From the NCBI GenBank assembly GCA_030849835.1, contig JASAOC010002077.1, positions 1 to 64,000 of the forward strand: DNA of 64,000 nt. The letters run 5' to 3'. The translations under genes were made by a program, and so were the position numbers. Positions 10,887 through 21,078 of the stretch are shown here, one piece after another. The notes beneath the pieces are model-generated. The model was not told the DNA's origin and did not search any database. It saw only the letters and a list, made by a program, of their open reading frames with translations. Origin of the DNA: Herpetomonas samuelpessoai (lineage: Eukaryota; Euglenozoa; Kinetoplastea; Trypanosomatida; Trypanosomatidae). The number at the start of each line of letters is the position of its first letter. The first letter of the stretch is position 1.

Positions 10887-11594
10887 AGCCGCGCGATGGC
10901 AACAGGACTGCCCAGCAAAAAGAAAAAAAAAAAGAACACCTCTTGTGCGTTTGTTGGCTCGTTCGCTTGCTGTCATTGTCCTGGCGATGACAATTCTCTT
11001 TTTTTTTCGCTACTGAAAAAAAAATCACGAAAAAAAAAAAAGGAAGATGCTCTTCCCGAAACTTTCATCCTCCCTGCGTTGACTGCGCGGACGCGAGGGA
11101 TTGAGTTCATCATTGAATTTGAAAAAAAAAAAAGAGAGAGAAGAGCAAGGGAAGAGCAAAGGAAGCCATCAAAAAAAAAAAAAAGAACCTTGTTCTGTTT
11201 CCTCCGCGGCAAGGCGAAGCGGAAGGAGGGAAAGAAATACAAGAGGCGTGGGGTTCCTCTGGTGGGATCGGATCCTTTGAGGAGGCACCTGTCCGCGTGA
11301 GACCCTTCCGTGGCCCTAAGGAAAAAAAAAAGAAGAGAGAGAAAGACAAACCGATATCTCTCGTGGTGCGATGTTACATTCTCCTTTCCTTTCTGTCGCG
11401 TCTCTGAAATGCCACTGGTGATGTTCCTCTAGTGCAAATTCAAAGAACTACGCAGCCGTAGCACAGACGAGCTACGGTGGATCGCAGTGTGGTTTTATTA
11501 GTATTATTGTTTTTGTTCGTCTTTTTTTTTTTAGATTTCTGTGACCCGCTTCCTCTCCATCTCATCGCCTTCACGCGCCTCTACTCGGGTCCCC
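10887..11594 (+). other. Intergenic region
   Basis: It holds many A-runs (about 10918-10934, 11021-11042, 11122-11133, 11171-11184, 11322-11332) in the 3' UTR half. A long T-run precedes the acceptor of the next gene. No coding sequence is supported. Confidence 0.7.
11521..11534 (+). promoter_or_regulatory. Trans-splice acceptor of the FIGNL1-like gene
   Basis: Eleven Ts run directly into AG at 11533-11534. The first ATG after it, with none in between, is at 11595, giving a 60-nt 5' UTR and fixing the start. Confidence 0.7.
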
Positions 11595-14513
11595 ATGTTT
11601 GCCTGTCTGAGAAACGCCCATGCCGACGCGGCCGCCCTCAGCGCTGCCTACGCCGGCTCGAAGGTGCCGGCCTCTGATGTTGACAGCGAGCCACTGTTTC
11701 CATCTACCGACGCTCTCTTTGCGTTTCTGTGTGAAACGGAACCGGAGCTTGCACCCTCCAACGCCGACGCCACCTCCGCCTCTCTTTCTACTGCCTCAAA
11801 GGCCGCGCGCAAGGAGCTGGACAAGTCCTTTTCGAGGCTTGCCGTGTGCGATGGTGCAAGCCTCTTGGACGTCGAGAGGAACGACGGTGGGGCATCAGCG
11901 CCTCGCTCGAGCGACGTCGCGACCCACGTGGCCGCCCAGGCTCTCCGTGCCTCTCTGATCGCGAGGACGGCGGTGGCGTCCGCTGCTGCCACCAGCCCCT
12001 CTATCACCCGCGCCAACCAATCTCAAAGCCTTCTCCAGAAAACAAAGGCGGCGGCCGAGTCCGCTCTTCTCGCGGAAGCCTTCCCTGTCGTGCCCAATGA
12101 GGCAAGGGCTGATGCCTTCGCCAAGGCTCTCGAGTCCCTCCGCGCACTTGCGCCGCTGGACGTGCTCCTGCCCACCTCCGCCGATACACACGCCCTTGTC
12201 GCCCACCAGCAGCACGCCGCCACCACCGCTAACGGCGCCGCACCTGACGACAAGGAAGCGGAAGAAGAAGCAGAAGAAGAGGAACCCCACCCGCGGGCAG
12301 CCAGCAAAGGAAACGACGCATGGCAGCCGGCATCTGGAAAACGCCAGCGAGACGAAACGGCAGCCACGCGTGTGAGCCCCGCCGCCGCCTCCAGTCCGCA
12401 GGAGCCGACTCGGCACCGGTCAGCGTCCCGATCGCCACCACCGCCCGCGCTGCGGAACCAGAGCAAGAATTCCTTCTCCTTCAAGGTGCGTGTGGCCAGC
12501 ACGCACGACGAGCGCGACGGCGCTCTGAGGGGCGGCCGGGCCCGCTCGCCTTTACCGCCCCGCTCCACCGCGGTGGATGTGGATGTGGATGGGGAGAGCA
12601 AGCCCACATCGCAGCAACCCGCCCCGACACCCATGGTGAACAGGGCACCTCCTCCACCCCCACCGAACCTAGCGACCCTGCGGCAGACCACGCTTCCGTT
12701 CGCGCAAGCTGTGAATCCACCACTCGACCCCTCTTCGACGGCGTCAACCGCCGTTCCGTCCGCCGCAGCACTGGGCTTCCACTACGGCCCTGGCCGGCAG
12801 AGCGAAGACACCAACGCAGTGAACCGCAACAAGAAGCGCTACGCTCCCGGTGGCTATCGAGACGAATTGTACAGTAGCAGTACGGGCGCTATGGAAGAGG
12901 CGCCGCGTCCCCCAGGGGCGGGGCCCTCGCGGTCGTACTTTGGCCAAGGAGGTCGCAGTGCGGCGAACTTGAGTCCACCCGCGGGCACAGGCGGCAGCAG
13001 CAGCGGCTACGGAAACGTTTCACACAACGCGGCATCCGCGCCCCCTCCTCCTCCTCCTCCACCAGGCGGCTTCGTATCGGCAGGGGAGCAGCTCCTGACA
13101 GACATCAAGGCTGGACGCGCCTCAGCCATCACGTCGTCCTACGTGAGCCACCGCTCCCCCGCCCTCGGGCTCCGCCGCGGAGGCTTTCAATCCCCTTTCC
13201 AGCACCAGCAGCAACAGCAACAGCAACAACAGGATGGCAACAGCAGCGGTTTCAATGACTCCACAGGGGATGTGCCTGGACAGGTATCCGTGAACCGCGT
13301 GCTCAAGGCCATCGCAGGCCCCCAAACGAGCAAGAGTGGCAGCGGCGGCCCTACCAAGGACGCCGGCGCCACACGGAAGCCAAAGCCCAGTGGCGACGAC
13401 GGCGACGATGGCGACGCCCTTGGCGATCCGGACCAGTACCCCGCCTCGCTCCTCAACCCCGACGGAACGGTTCCTGACATTCTCAAGCCGCTGGACCCGA
13501 AGCTCGTGTCGCAGGTCGCGATGGAGATCCTTGAGGGCGGCGCGGGGGCCCGCTCCGTTGGATGGGACGACATCGCGGGCCTCGAGCACGCCAAGAGCAG
13601 CGTGGAGGAGGCCATCATCTGGCCTTTGAAGCGTCCCGACCTCTTTGTGGGATTACGCGACCCACCCCGTGGCCTTCTGCTCTTTGGTCCTCCCGGCACC
13701 GGCAAGACCATGATCGCCCGCGCCATCGCCAACCGCGCCGGCTGCACCTTCATGAACATCTCCTCCTCCTCGCTCATGTCCAAGTGGATGGGCGACGGAG
13801 AGAAGCTCGTCCGCTGCATGTTCGCCGTCGCCACCGTCAAGCAGCCGAGTGTTATCTTTATTGACGAGATTGACTCGTTGCTCTCCATGCGAGGGGACGG
13901 CGAGCAGGACTCGGTCCGGCGAGTCAAGACGGAGTTTCTCGTGCAGCTTGACGGTGTCGCCACCGACCGCGGCGACCGGGTGCTGCTGATTGGAGCGACC
14001 AACCGGCCGGACGAGCTGGATGAGGCGGCGCGGCGGCGCATGGAGAAGCGGCTTTACATTCCTCTCCCCGACGCCAGCGCGCGGCGGGTGCTGGTGGAGC
14101 GTCTGCTGGCCTCCCTGACGCCAAAAGTGCCCGGCGGGGGTGGAGACAGTGTCGGCACCGAGTGGAAGGCGCACTCGCTCTGTCCCGACGACTTTGCCTT
14201 TATTGTCGAGAGCACCGAGGGCTACTCGGGTGCCGATCTGAAGCAGCTCTGCAGCGAGGCCGCCGTCGGGCCGCTTCGCAAGATGACCGCGCAACAGCTG
14301 AGCGAGGTCAAGGTGCATGACATTCGCCCTGTGGATCGGCGTGACTTCAAGCAAGCCCTGCGCCGCATTAAACCTTCCGTCGGGGCGGGCGAGGTGCAGC
14401 GGTATGTGGAGTGGAACAGTCAGTACGGCTCGTTTGCCGAGGGCGACGGCGTCGACGACGACGACGACGAGGACGACTCCTCTATAACCGGCTCGAACGA
14501 TGGGAGAGTGTAA
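11595..14513 (+). CDS. FIGNL1: Fidgetin-like 1 AAA ATPase (meiotic-clade AAA)
   Basis: The protein has 972 residues. A single AAA module fills the C-terminal third: a VGWDDIAGLEHAK lead-in, Walker A GPPGTGKT at 698-705, pore-loop region SKWMGDGEK, Walker B VIFIDEID with D757/E758, sensor GATNRPDELDEAARRR with arginine fingers at 813-815, and a Vps4-type end (RIKPSVGAGEV...YVEWNSQYG). The strings GDGE, RRVKTEFLVQLDG and KRLYIPLP are characteristic of FIGNL1 rather than katanin or VPS4. FIGNL1 enzymes are hexameric ATPases; in other eukaryotes they strip RAD51 from DNA and are related to microtubule severers. The first ~600 residues are low complexity (Pro, Ser, Ala, a Gln run) with no visible MIT domain. 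A FAQA sequence at 369-372 matches the RAD51-binding FxxA pattern, though this short motif is weak evidence. Spastin or katanin are less likely alternatives. Confidence 0.87.
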   Translation: MFACLRNAHADAAALSAAYAGSKVPASDVDSEPLFPSTDALFAFLCETEPELAPSNADATSASLSTASKAARKELDKSFSRLAVCDGASLLDVERNDGGASAPRSSDVATHVAAQALRASLIARTAVASAAATSPSITRANQSQSLLQKTKAAAESALLAEAFPVVPNEARADAFAKALESLRALAPLDVLLPTSADTHALVAHQQHAATTANGAAPDDKEAEEEAEEEEPHPRAASKGNDAWQPASGKRQRDETAATRVSPAAASSPQEPTRHRSASRSPPPPALRNQSKNSFSFKVRVASTHDERDGALRGGRARSPLPPRSTAVDVDVDGESKPTSQQPAPTPMVNRAPPPPPPNLATLRQTTLPFAQAVNPPLDPSSTASTAVPSAAALGFHYGPGRQSEDTNAVNRNKKRYAPGGYRDELYSSSTGAMEEAPRPPGAGPSRSYFGQGGRSAANLSPPAGTGGSSSGYGNVSHNAASAPPPPPPPPGGFVSAGEQLLTDIKAGRASAITSSYVSHRSPALGLRRGGFQSPFQHQQQQQQQQQDGNSSGFNDSTGDVPGQVSVNRVLKAIAGPQTSKSGSGGPTKDAGATRKPKPSGDDGDDGDALGDPDQYPASLLNPDGTVPDILKPLDPKLVSQVAMEILEGGAGARSVGWDDIAGLEHAKSSVEEAIIWPLKRPDLFVGLRDPPRGLLLFGPPGTGKTMIARAIANRAGCTFMNISSSSLMSKWMGDGEKLVRCMFAVATVKQPSVIFIDEIDSLLSMRGDGEQDSVRRVKTEFLVQLDGVATDRGDRVLLIGATNRPDELDEAARRRMEKRLYIPLPDASARRVLVERLLASLTPKVPGGGGDSVGTEWKAHSLCPDDFAFIVESTEGYSGADLKQLCSEAAVGPLRKMTAQQLSEVKVHDIRPVDRRDFKQALRRIKPSVGAGEVQRYVEWNSQYGSFAEGDGVDDDDDEDDSSITGSNDGRV

Positions 14514-15344
14514 AGGGGAAGGAAACCTCGGTGTGACCACAGGGCCCCCGTTAAGGTTGGGGAAGGGGGTGGTCGTGCAGGGAGGAACCAGGGAAACAGA
14601 AGCATCCGCCGTACTGCGCTTCGTTTCTCTCTCTCTCTCTTACTTTATGTTTCCACTTTCTCCTCGGGGTCATGTGCGGCCTGTCCCATGCTGATTTTCA
14701 CAGGGATACACATTCACACACACGCACACACGTCATAGAACAGAACCCTTCGAGCGCGCGTTTCCGCGCCGCTCCTATCCCTCGTACTCGCGAGGGGTGA
14801 TACATACACACAAAAAAAAAAAAAACAGCAGCATCCGACACACCACCCTTTAAAGAAAAAAAAAAAAAAGTTATGGAAATACGTTGTTGAGTAGTTTGGC
14901 TTTTGAACGAGTGTTCTGGCTCTTTTCCTTGATTCCCATCTCCTTCGCAAGAACGAAGGGGGCGTCTGTTGATGCCTGATGTCCTTGGTCCTGTCTTGGT
15001 GGTAGCAAAGAACCGTTCCCTTCCGCGTTATCCTCGCACCCTCTGATGTTGTTCCCCATAAGCGCGTGAACACACAGCGCCCCTGTGACTCTATGAATCA
15101 CTCGTCGCCCTTTACTTCTCACCTCCAAACCTTCTCTCTCTTTCTCTCCCTATATCCATCTATCTATTTATCCATCTTTCCCGCGCAAGTGTCTCACAAC
15201 TCCCTATTCATTGCCATCGATTGCCTTCTTCTTTTTTGTTGTCTTCCCAACGTCAAAGTGAAGTCCTTTTCGCGCCGTCTGTGCCCTCTTATTCCGCCTC
15301 CACACACCACCCCTTTCCCTCTCGTCAACCGACCGTCTACAACG
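14514..15344 (+). other. Intergenic region upstream of the ecotin pair
   Basis: It contains A-runs (14811-14824, 14854-14869), (CA)n around 14715-14730 and CT-rich tracts at 15130-15160 leading to the next acceptor. No gene is seen. Confidence 0.7.
15222..15258 (+). promoter_or_regulatory. Putative trans-splice acceptor of the first ecotin gene
   Basis: A T/C-rich tract at about 15222-15248 is followed by AG at 15257-15258, giving an 86-nt 5' UTR before ATG 15345. Confidence 0.55.
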
Positions 15345-15794
15345 ATGCCCACCCTCGCGGACTACAAGGCCCCTTACCCCGCGCCCACCGCGGACCAGAA
15401 GCGCTACGTCATCTACCTCGAGCCCAAGGGCGAGGAGACGGAGCTCAACGATTACAAGGTGCAGCTCATCCCTGGCCGCATCGAGAACGTGGACGGTGCC
15501 AACCTCCACTTCATTGGCGGCCGCATCGAGGAGAAGACCATTGAAGGCTGGGGCTACGACTACCACGTCGTGCAGCTTGGCCCCATGGCCGGCACGCTGA
15601 TGATGCCCCTTGGCGATGCCGCGGAGAAGCGCCCCAAGTTTGTCGCCATGCACAACGATCAACTGCTCCGGTACAACAGCAAGCTACCGATTGTCGTCCT
15701 CACCCCGAAGGACTGCGTGCTGCGCTACCGCATCTGGTCCTGCACGGGCGAGGGCCGCGGCGGGGCCGACGGCATCGAGGCCAAGGAGGAGTAA
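15345..15794 (+). CDS. ISP2: Ecotin-like inhibitor of serine peptidases (ISP2-like)
   Basis: The product has 149 residues, the usual size of a bare ecotin domain. It shows the family signatures: N-terminal [33 protein letters not shown], and the diagnostic [13 protein letters not shown] followed by YRIW. The primary reactive loop reads GTLMMPLG. Met86/Met87 match the Met-Met of bacterial ecotin (P1 Met84), suggesting inhibition of trypsin-fold peptidases such as chymotrypsin- and elastase-like enzymes. No signal peptide is present, so the protein is probably cytosolic, as known for Leishmania ISPs, which act on host peptidases. Kinetoplastids mostly lack trypsin-family targets of their own. 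The choice of ISP2 over ISP1 rests on its position directly before an ISP3-like gene, as in L. major. An upstream non-ATG extension in the same frame was rejected. Confidence 0.92.
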   Translation: MPTLADYKAPYPAPTADQKRYVIYLEPKGEETELNDYKVQLIPGRIENVDGANLHFIGGRIEEKTIEGWGYDYHVVQLGPMAGTLMMPLGDAAEKRPKFVAMHNDQLLRYNSKLPIVVLTPKDCVLRYRIWSCTGEGRGGADGIEAKEE

Positions 15795-16196
15795 GTCTGT
15801 TTAGGGGGAGGGAGAGAGAACCGACGTGGAGAAGAAAAGAAGGCGAATAGAGAACCAATCACGTCAGGGGAGAGAGGGGGAAAAAAAAGCGTTCAAAGAA
15901 AGAAGGAGAGCTCCGGAGACGCTTTGAAGAAAGAGAAAAAAAAAAACAGCAGCACGAGGTGAGAAGAGGGAATCTGACACCGGTAGAACGGGGATGAGGT
16001 GGTGCAGGAAAATGAAGAAGCACTTTCAGCTCCCACTCTTCCTTCCTCTCTGTCTCTCTCCCCATCCCTCACTCACTGAGTCATGTTCTGTCCGACACGC
16101 TCCTCTCCTCCTCTTCTTTGTCGCCTCACCCGTGAGCGGCTTCCACCTCTGGACCACCTTCCTTCTTCCACGTGCTTCTCGCATTCCCCTCCCTCT

Positions 16197-16224
16197 CCCC
16201 ACTCCCCACTCCCCACTCCCCACT
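16197..16224 (+). repeat. CCCCACT minisatellite, about 4 copies
   Basis: Four head-to-tail copies of a 7-nt C-rich unit lie in the spacer. Confidence 0.85.
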
Positions 16225-17310
16225 TCCACGCACTCTTATTAACATTGATTTTCATATCGATCCTGATCGCCGCCCCACTGTGTTTCTCCTCACTGCCATC
16301 CCTTTCGGTCATTGATCTGTTTTTTTCCTTCTTTATTTGCGTTACTCGTTTTTTTTCAGTTTTTTTTTATCGTTTATGTTTCTTCGTTCCTCAACTTTTC
16401 AGTTTTCTCAATCAAAGCCTCGCGCCTTCAGTTTCGTCGACACACTGCCGCAAAGGCTCCGTCCCTCCGCTCTACAAGCGCGAAGCAGACCGAAACACAA
16501 AAAAAAAAAACGAAACAAAAGCATTTCCTTATATTCGTTGTTTCTGTCTCCCACACGTTCTCCCTGTGTCCCACAGGAGAAGGGAAGAAGCTAGCGTCAT
16601 TTCTCTTTTGTTTCGTGACTATCAGTATTATCTTTGCAACGATACTCGTTGTCTCTCGTTCTTTCACTTTTTTTCTCTCTTCTTTTCGCCTCTTTCTTCC
16701 CCATCCTTCGCCGCTGTATCCTCTCTCACACACACACATAACATCCACGACGAGGAACCGTCCGTTGCCCCGACTTAAAAGTCGGAGAATGCAATGGTGC
16801 GTGAAACGGCGAAGGAACAGCGGGAAAGGGGAAACAAAGCATGTAGACAAACATTTCTTTTTTTTTTCCATTATAACAACACTCACGACGATGAGTCGTC
16901 CGCAAAATCGGCACGGAAGCCAAAACAAAAAGAAAATGACAAAGGGTGTGCCGCATACCTACAGAACGTAACCTTCCACAAGCAACATGGAAAGGAAGAC
17001 TCGAAGGACTCCCTCTCTCTGTCTCTCCATTTCGCTTGAACAAATCCGCCCCAGGCCGGGTTTTGTGACGCAACGCGGGAGCCAAATCCGCTCATCCGAT
17101 TAGCTTTGACATGGGCCCTTCCTTGCGTTGATTCAAGTGGTCTAGCCACTCACACACACACACACATACGTGAACGAGCCGCTTTCACTGCCTACTCTCT
17201 CCCTCTCGCCCTCATTCTCTCTCACATCCAACATTCTCCTCACTTTTCTGCACTCGTAGTTCATCATCCCCCCTGCGTCACTGATTCTTTCATTCTGTCT
17301 CTTTATCTAT

Positions 17311-17357
17311 CTTTTTTTTTTCCTCCGCCACACCTTCTCGTGCTTTTCCTTTGTCAG
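17311..17357 (+). promoter_or_regulatory. Trans-splice acceptor of the extended ecotin gene
   Basis: A strong T/C tract (including about ten Ts near 17312-17321) precedes AG at 17356-17357, leaving a 40-nt 5' UTR to ATG 17398. Confidence 0.65.
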
Positions 17358-17397
17358 TCACAACCGCAAAGAGAAGAAAAAAACTCCGTCACTCACC

Positions 17398-18684
17398 ATG
17401 CCCAGCATTCAGGATACCGGTGCCCCCTACCCCGAGGCCCCCGAGGGTCACCTCCGCTACGTCATCAGCCTCCCCAGCTACGAGGAGGAGCTTGAGCAGG
17501 AGCACCTGCAGGTGCAGATCATCGTTGTGCGCTACGAGAGCGGCGACGATGGCAACCGCTACGTCTACCGCGGCTCCCTGCATGAGAACACCGTGGAGGG
17601 CTGGGGCTACCCTTACTGGGTCGCGGAACTGCAGGACCTTGTGGCGACACGCAGCACCCCCACCGCCCAGCACAAGGACAACTACATCCCCCTCATCGAC
17701 GCCCCACTGACCCGCTACAACAGCAAGCTCCCGATTGTCGTCTACTGCCCGGACGGCTGCGAGGTGCACTACCGCGTGTGGTCTGACGAGACGGGTCGCC
17801 GCCTGCAGGCCGATCAGCCCGCACACGCCTCCCGCGCCGTCGCCGCCCCCGTCGCCGCTCCGGCCGAGGACCAGTACCAGGAGTACCCCGACGCCGCGCA
17901 ATACCCGACGGAAGACGCGAACGCCCCTCTTGGCGGCGACGACCAGTACCCGACCGAAGCGGCCGCCCCAGAGCACCAGCCCCAGGCCTACTCCGCCGTC
18001 GAGGGCGCGGAGCAGGCGTACCCGGCCCCGGAGAATGACTACTCCGCACACTCCCGTGGTGTCGTGCCTCTGAGTGCGACGGAGCGCGGCGGCTCTGCGG
18101 AACAGCTGCCCACGTACCCCGAGCAGGCGCAGGAAGCCGTTGAGGGCTACCAGGCCCGCGCTCAGGAAGGCTACGAGCATCTGCAGACCGAGCGGGAGCA
18201 GTACGTGCGCGATGCCGAGGAGCGTGCCAGCGAGCTGCGCGCGCGCGAGCAGCAGGCGGGCGAGGACGTGCAGGACCGCGTCGACTCCGCCCGCAAGAGC
18301 GCCAAGGAAAGCAAGAAGAAGGCCAAGGCCCGTGCTTCCCAACTGCAGGAGGACGCCCTCGAGGCGCAGCGCAGCGCCCCTGTCATGCCGCTCTCCTCCA
18401 CAGAGGTTAGCCCCAGCAAGGTCAAGAGCAACCGCGGCTCCATCGTGAGCCCCAAGCGCAGCAGCGCTGCGGACCGCGACCTGGACATCAGCGGCAGCGA
18501 GGCGACCCCGTCCAAGAAGAAGGACAAGTCCTCGAAGACGAAGCGCAACAGCACCACCAAGCGGGACTCCTCGGTGAACTCGACGGCGAACAGCGAGAAT
18601 GTGTCTCCCTCCAAAAAGAAGCGCGGTGGCATCCTGTCGCCCCGTAAGTCGAAGGGCAGTGACGACAAGTACCGCGAGCTGTAA
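17398..18684 (+). CDS. ISP3: Ecotin-like inhibitor with long C-terminal extension (ISP3-like)
   Basis: The product has 428 residues. Residues 1-~138 are an ecotin domain: YPEAPEG, RYVISLPS, TVEGWGYPYWV, and the diagnostic [13 protein letters not shown] plus YRVW. The reactive loop reads ATRSTPT; by position S86-T87 replace the Met-Met of the upstream paralogue, with Arg at 85, so specificity has probably changed or been lost. The extension has four zones: Ala/Pro/Glu-rich segments with repeated YP-[TEAD] motifs (~155-245); a charged coiled coil (~245-325, QAREGYEHL-like heptads); a PLS[AS]TE motif present on both sides of it; and a Lys/Ser tail (~335-428) with five [ST]P-x-[KR] sites that resemble proline-directed phosphosites. 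No signal peptide or membrane span is seen. The domain is certain. The function of the tail is unknown; cytoskeletal or nucleic-acid binding would suit its charge. Confidence 0.88.
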   Translation: MPSIQDTGAPYPEAPEGHLRYVISLPSYEEELEQEHLQVQIIVVRYESGDDGNRYVYRGSLHENTVEGWGYPYWVAELQDLVATRSTPTAQHKDNYIPLIDAPLTRYNSKLPIVVYCPDGCEVHYRVWSDETGRRLQADQPAHASRAVAAPVAAPAEDQYQEYPDAAQYPTEDANAPLGGDDQYPTEAAAPEHQPQAYSAVEGAEQAYPAPENDYSAHSRGVVPLSATERGGSAEQLPTYPEQAQEAVEGYQARAQEGYEHLQTEREQYVRDAEERASELRAREQQAGEDVQDRVDSARKSAKESKKKAKARASQLQEDALEAQRSAPVMPLSSTEVSPSKVKSNRGSIVSPKRSSAADRDLDISGSEATPSKKKDKSSKTKRNSTTKRDSSVNSTANSENVSPSKKKRGGILSPRKSKGSDDKYREL

Positions 18685-21056
18685 GGAAGCGAGAACGACG
18701 CGGGAAAGGCACACATGAAAGAAAACAAAAAGAAAGCAGGAAATCGTGAGGAGAGGAGCTTGAGAGGGGGGAGGAGGGAAATGGGAGTAGATGAGATAGC
18801 GTAGATGTGTGCGTGAGTGACAGAGAGAACACGCATGGAACGAGGAGGGAGACAGGGTATCCCTTTCTGCTCGCTCCGCTCTCTCCTATCCCTCCTCATG
18901 TGTCTTCTCTCCAAGTGTTCATTTATTTGTTTTTGTTTTTGTTTTTACTTTTTTGTGTGTGACCTTGCCCCGGCGCCTTCTTCGTTCATCTCTGTTGGGT
19001 TCCCTCAACACACACTCACACGCACGCGCACACAGTCAGACACACACACTCACGCATCGTTTCTTCAGCTAGATCCTCGTTTTCCTTTTCTCTTTCACCC
19101 TTTTCTTGTCATTTTGTTTGTTTCTCCATGCTACCCCCCACCCTACCCCACTCCACCCACCCCATCTCCCTGTTATCTTGCAACCATTGCTCCGTATCTT
19201 TGGTCCCGCGCCTCCGAGGGTGCTCCCGAATATCGTGAAATGTTATGATTATTTTTGCTCCGTTGTTTCTTGTTCTATTACAGTCGCGTGCACACAGCCA
19301 CGGGAACGTTGCGGGGACAGGTGCCCGCGTTGCGATCCCTGTGCGGCCGACGGCGGTCGGAGCGTGACGCACAATGCGCATCCGTCTCTTGTTAACAGTT
19401 CACCATTTGTTGCTTGTGGCTCTTGATTGCCTTCACTCTTCTTCTCTCGTTCCTGTCTTCTTTGTCATCACTCTTCTGCGTCACGCATATCTTTTTTTTT
19501 GTTGTTGTTGTTGTTCTTCCACTGCTCCCTCCGCTTCCTCTTCCTTTCTTTTCTTCTTTTTCTCGTGCTCGACCCCTGTACGCCCTAGTGAACGATGAAG
19601 CACCACAACGCAGCATCGCCCGAGACCACAATTATTATTCTTTCCTTCCTTCTCCACCGATTGCAACGCTTCTCTTTCTTTGTTTCCGCTTCTTTCCCTC
19701 TCCTACCTTCTCGAAATATTTGTTCTCGCATCCCAGAAACGCTTCTTCATGATGTGGATTTGCTGATTCGCTGTCCTCTCTATCACCTGATTTCAATGAG
19801 CTCTTCTCTCTTCCATGTCTCTTCCTCCCGCTCCACGCATGGTGTACGGCGTGGGGATGTGTTGTTCCTGCCACATTTCACATCCTTTTTTTTTTCTTGC
19901 GTTGCAGCTTTGAAGTCTGCTCTCTCTCTCTCTCTCTATCCGTCACCACTACGTATGCCATCTCTCTGCACGCGCCGGTGCCAAGGGGGAGACGAGAGCA
20001 AACGGTTCTGAATCGGAGCGTCAGACGACAAAGCGCCGCGGGAAAATGAAAATGAAAAGCGGAAGCACCGAGCGGGAGAGGAAAGGAAGGAGAATATATG
20101 TTTCAAACGTACAAACGACGGTGCGCGCGTTGGGGGAGCGACAGCATCAAGATATTACCACACAAGGTGAGAACGTTTTCACGGGCAAGCGAGAGAACTA
20201 GAGGAAAGAGTGGAGACAAGGAGCACGCTCGAGCCGACGTGAGGGAAGGAAAGGGCGGAGAGGGGGGAGAAGGGGTGGGAAGCAGCACGAAAAATAAAAG
20301 AAAAGAAAAAAAAGAGTCGTCAAGAAGAAGAAAGAAGAAGCAAGAGTTGTACGAAGACCAACCTCACGTAGAGTGTCCCCGTCGGACACCATTCCTTTCC
20401 CATATGTTATCCTCCATACCCATGTGTCTTCCTCCTCCTCTTATGTTTAATTCTGCATGGGATTCGCTTTGTTTTTTTTTTCTTCAATCTCCCTCAGTTT
20501 GTATGGCTTTTTTTTTTTTCGTTTGTTTCTTTACCTCGCCTGCCGTGCAGACGAATACCAGGGGAAGGAAAGCGGGGAGAAAGAAATATTCAGGAGAGCT
20601 CTCCACCATTCTTTCAGTTTCCCCCCATTCTCCGACGATTTTTGTGTTTGGGAACCCTTTCGGTGCGCAACGAGCGGTGCAGTGAAGCGTAGAGATGAGC
20701 AGCAAAAAAAAAAAAAAAAAGGGCTGACGACTGGAGCAACGACAGCAGCTACAACAATAACAGCAACATGGTCACAGAACTGCTTTCTGTGGTTGCTGTG
20801 ATGGCAAGGTTTCCTGTTATTGTTGCTATTTTGTTGTTGTTTACGATTTATGTCGCACACACACCTCCTGGCATTTCACTATTCGAGCACTCCGATCGTT
20901 CGTATCTTCTTCTTTTTCTTCTGTTGTTCGCCTCTACGCTCCCTTCCACTTATCTTGCCACGCACCATAGTCCCACGTTGTACGGCTGTGCCCCTCCCTC
21001 CTGATTTACCCTTGGACTGTCTATTGCGTTATTTTCCCCTTGGTTTTTTTTTTCAG

Positions 21057-21078
21057 TGTGTGTGTGTGTGTGTGTGTT
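21057..21078 (+). repeat. (GT)n microsatellite
   Basis: About eleven GT dinucleotides lie in the spacer before the membrane-protein gene. Confidence 0.9.

Larger units (their letters stand above)
15795..17397 (+). other. Intergenic region between the two ecotin genes
   Basis: This 1.6-kb spacer holds A-runs after the stop, a 7-nt CCCCACT repeat (about 16197-16224), T-runs near 16318-16370 and 16857-16868, (CA)n near 17151-17166 and the CT-rich leader of the next gene. A short perfect inverted repeat (CCGACTT 16770-16776 / AAGTCGG 16779-16785) lies in it. No coding sequence is supported. Confidence 0.7.

Noticed and set aside
19595-20011. 138-codon frame in the 4.3-kb gap
   Set aside because: Ser/Phe/Leu-rich translation of pyrimidine-rich DNA, no codon bias.
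20098-20685. 195-codon frame in the 4.3-kb gap
   Set aside because: Runs from Lys/Arg-rich to Phe-rich as the base composition changes; typical of spacer DNA.
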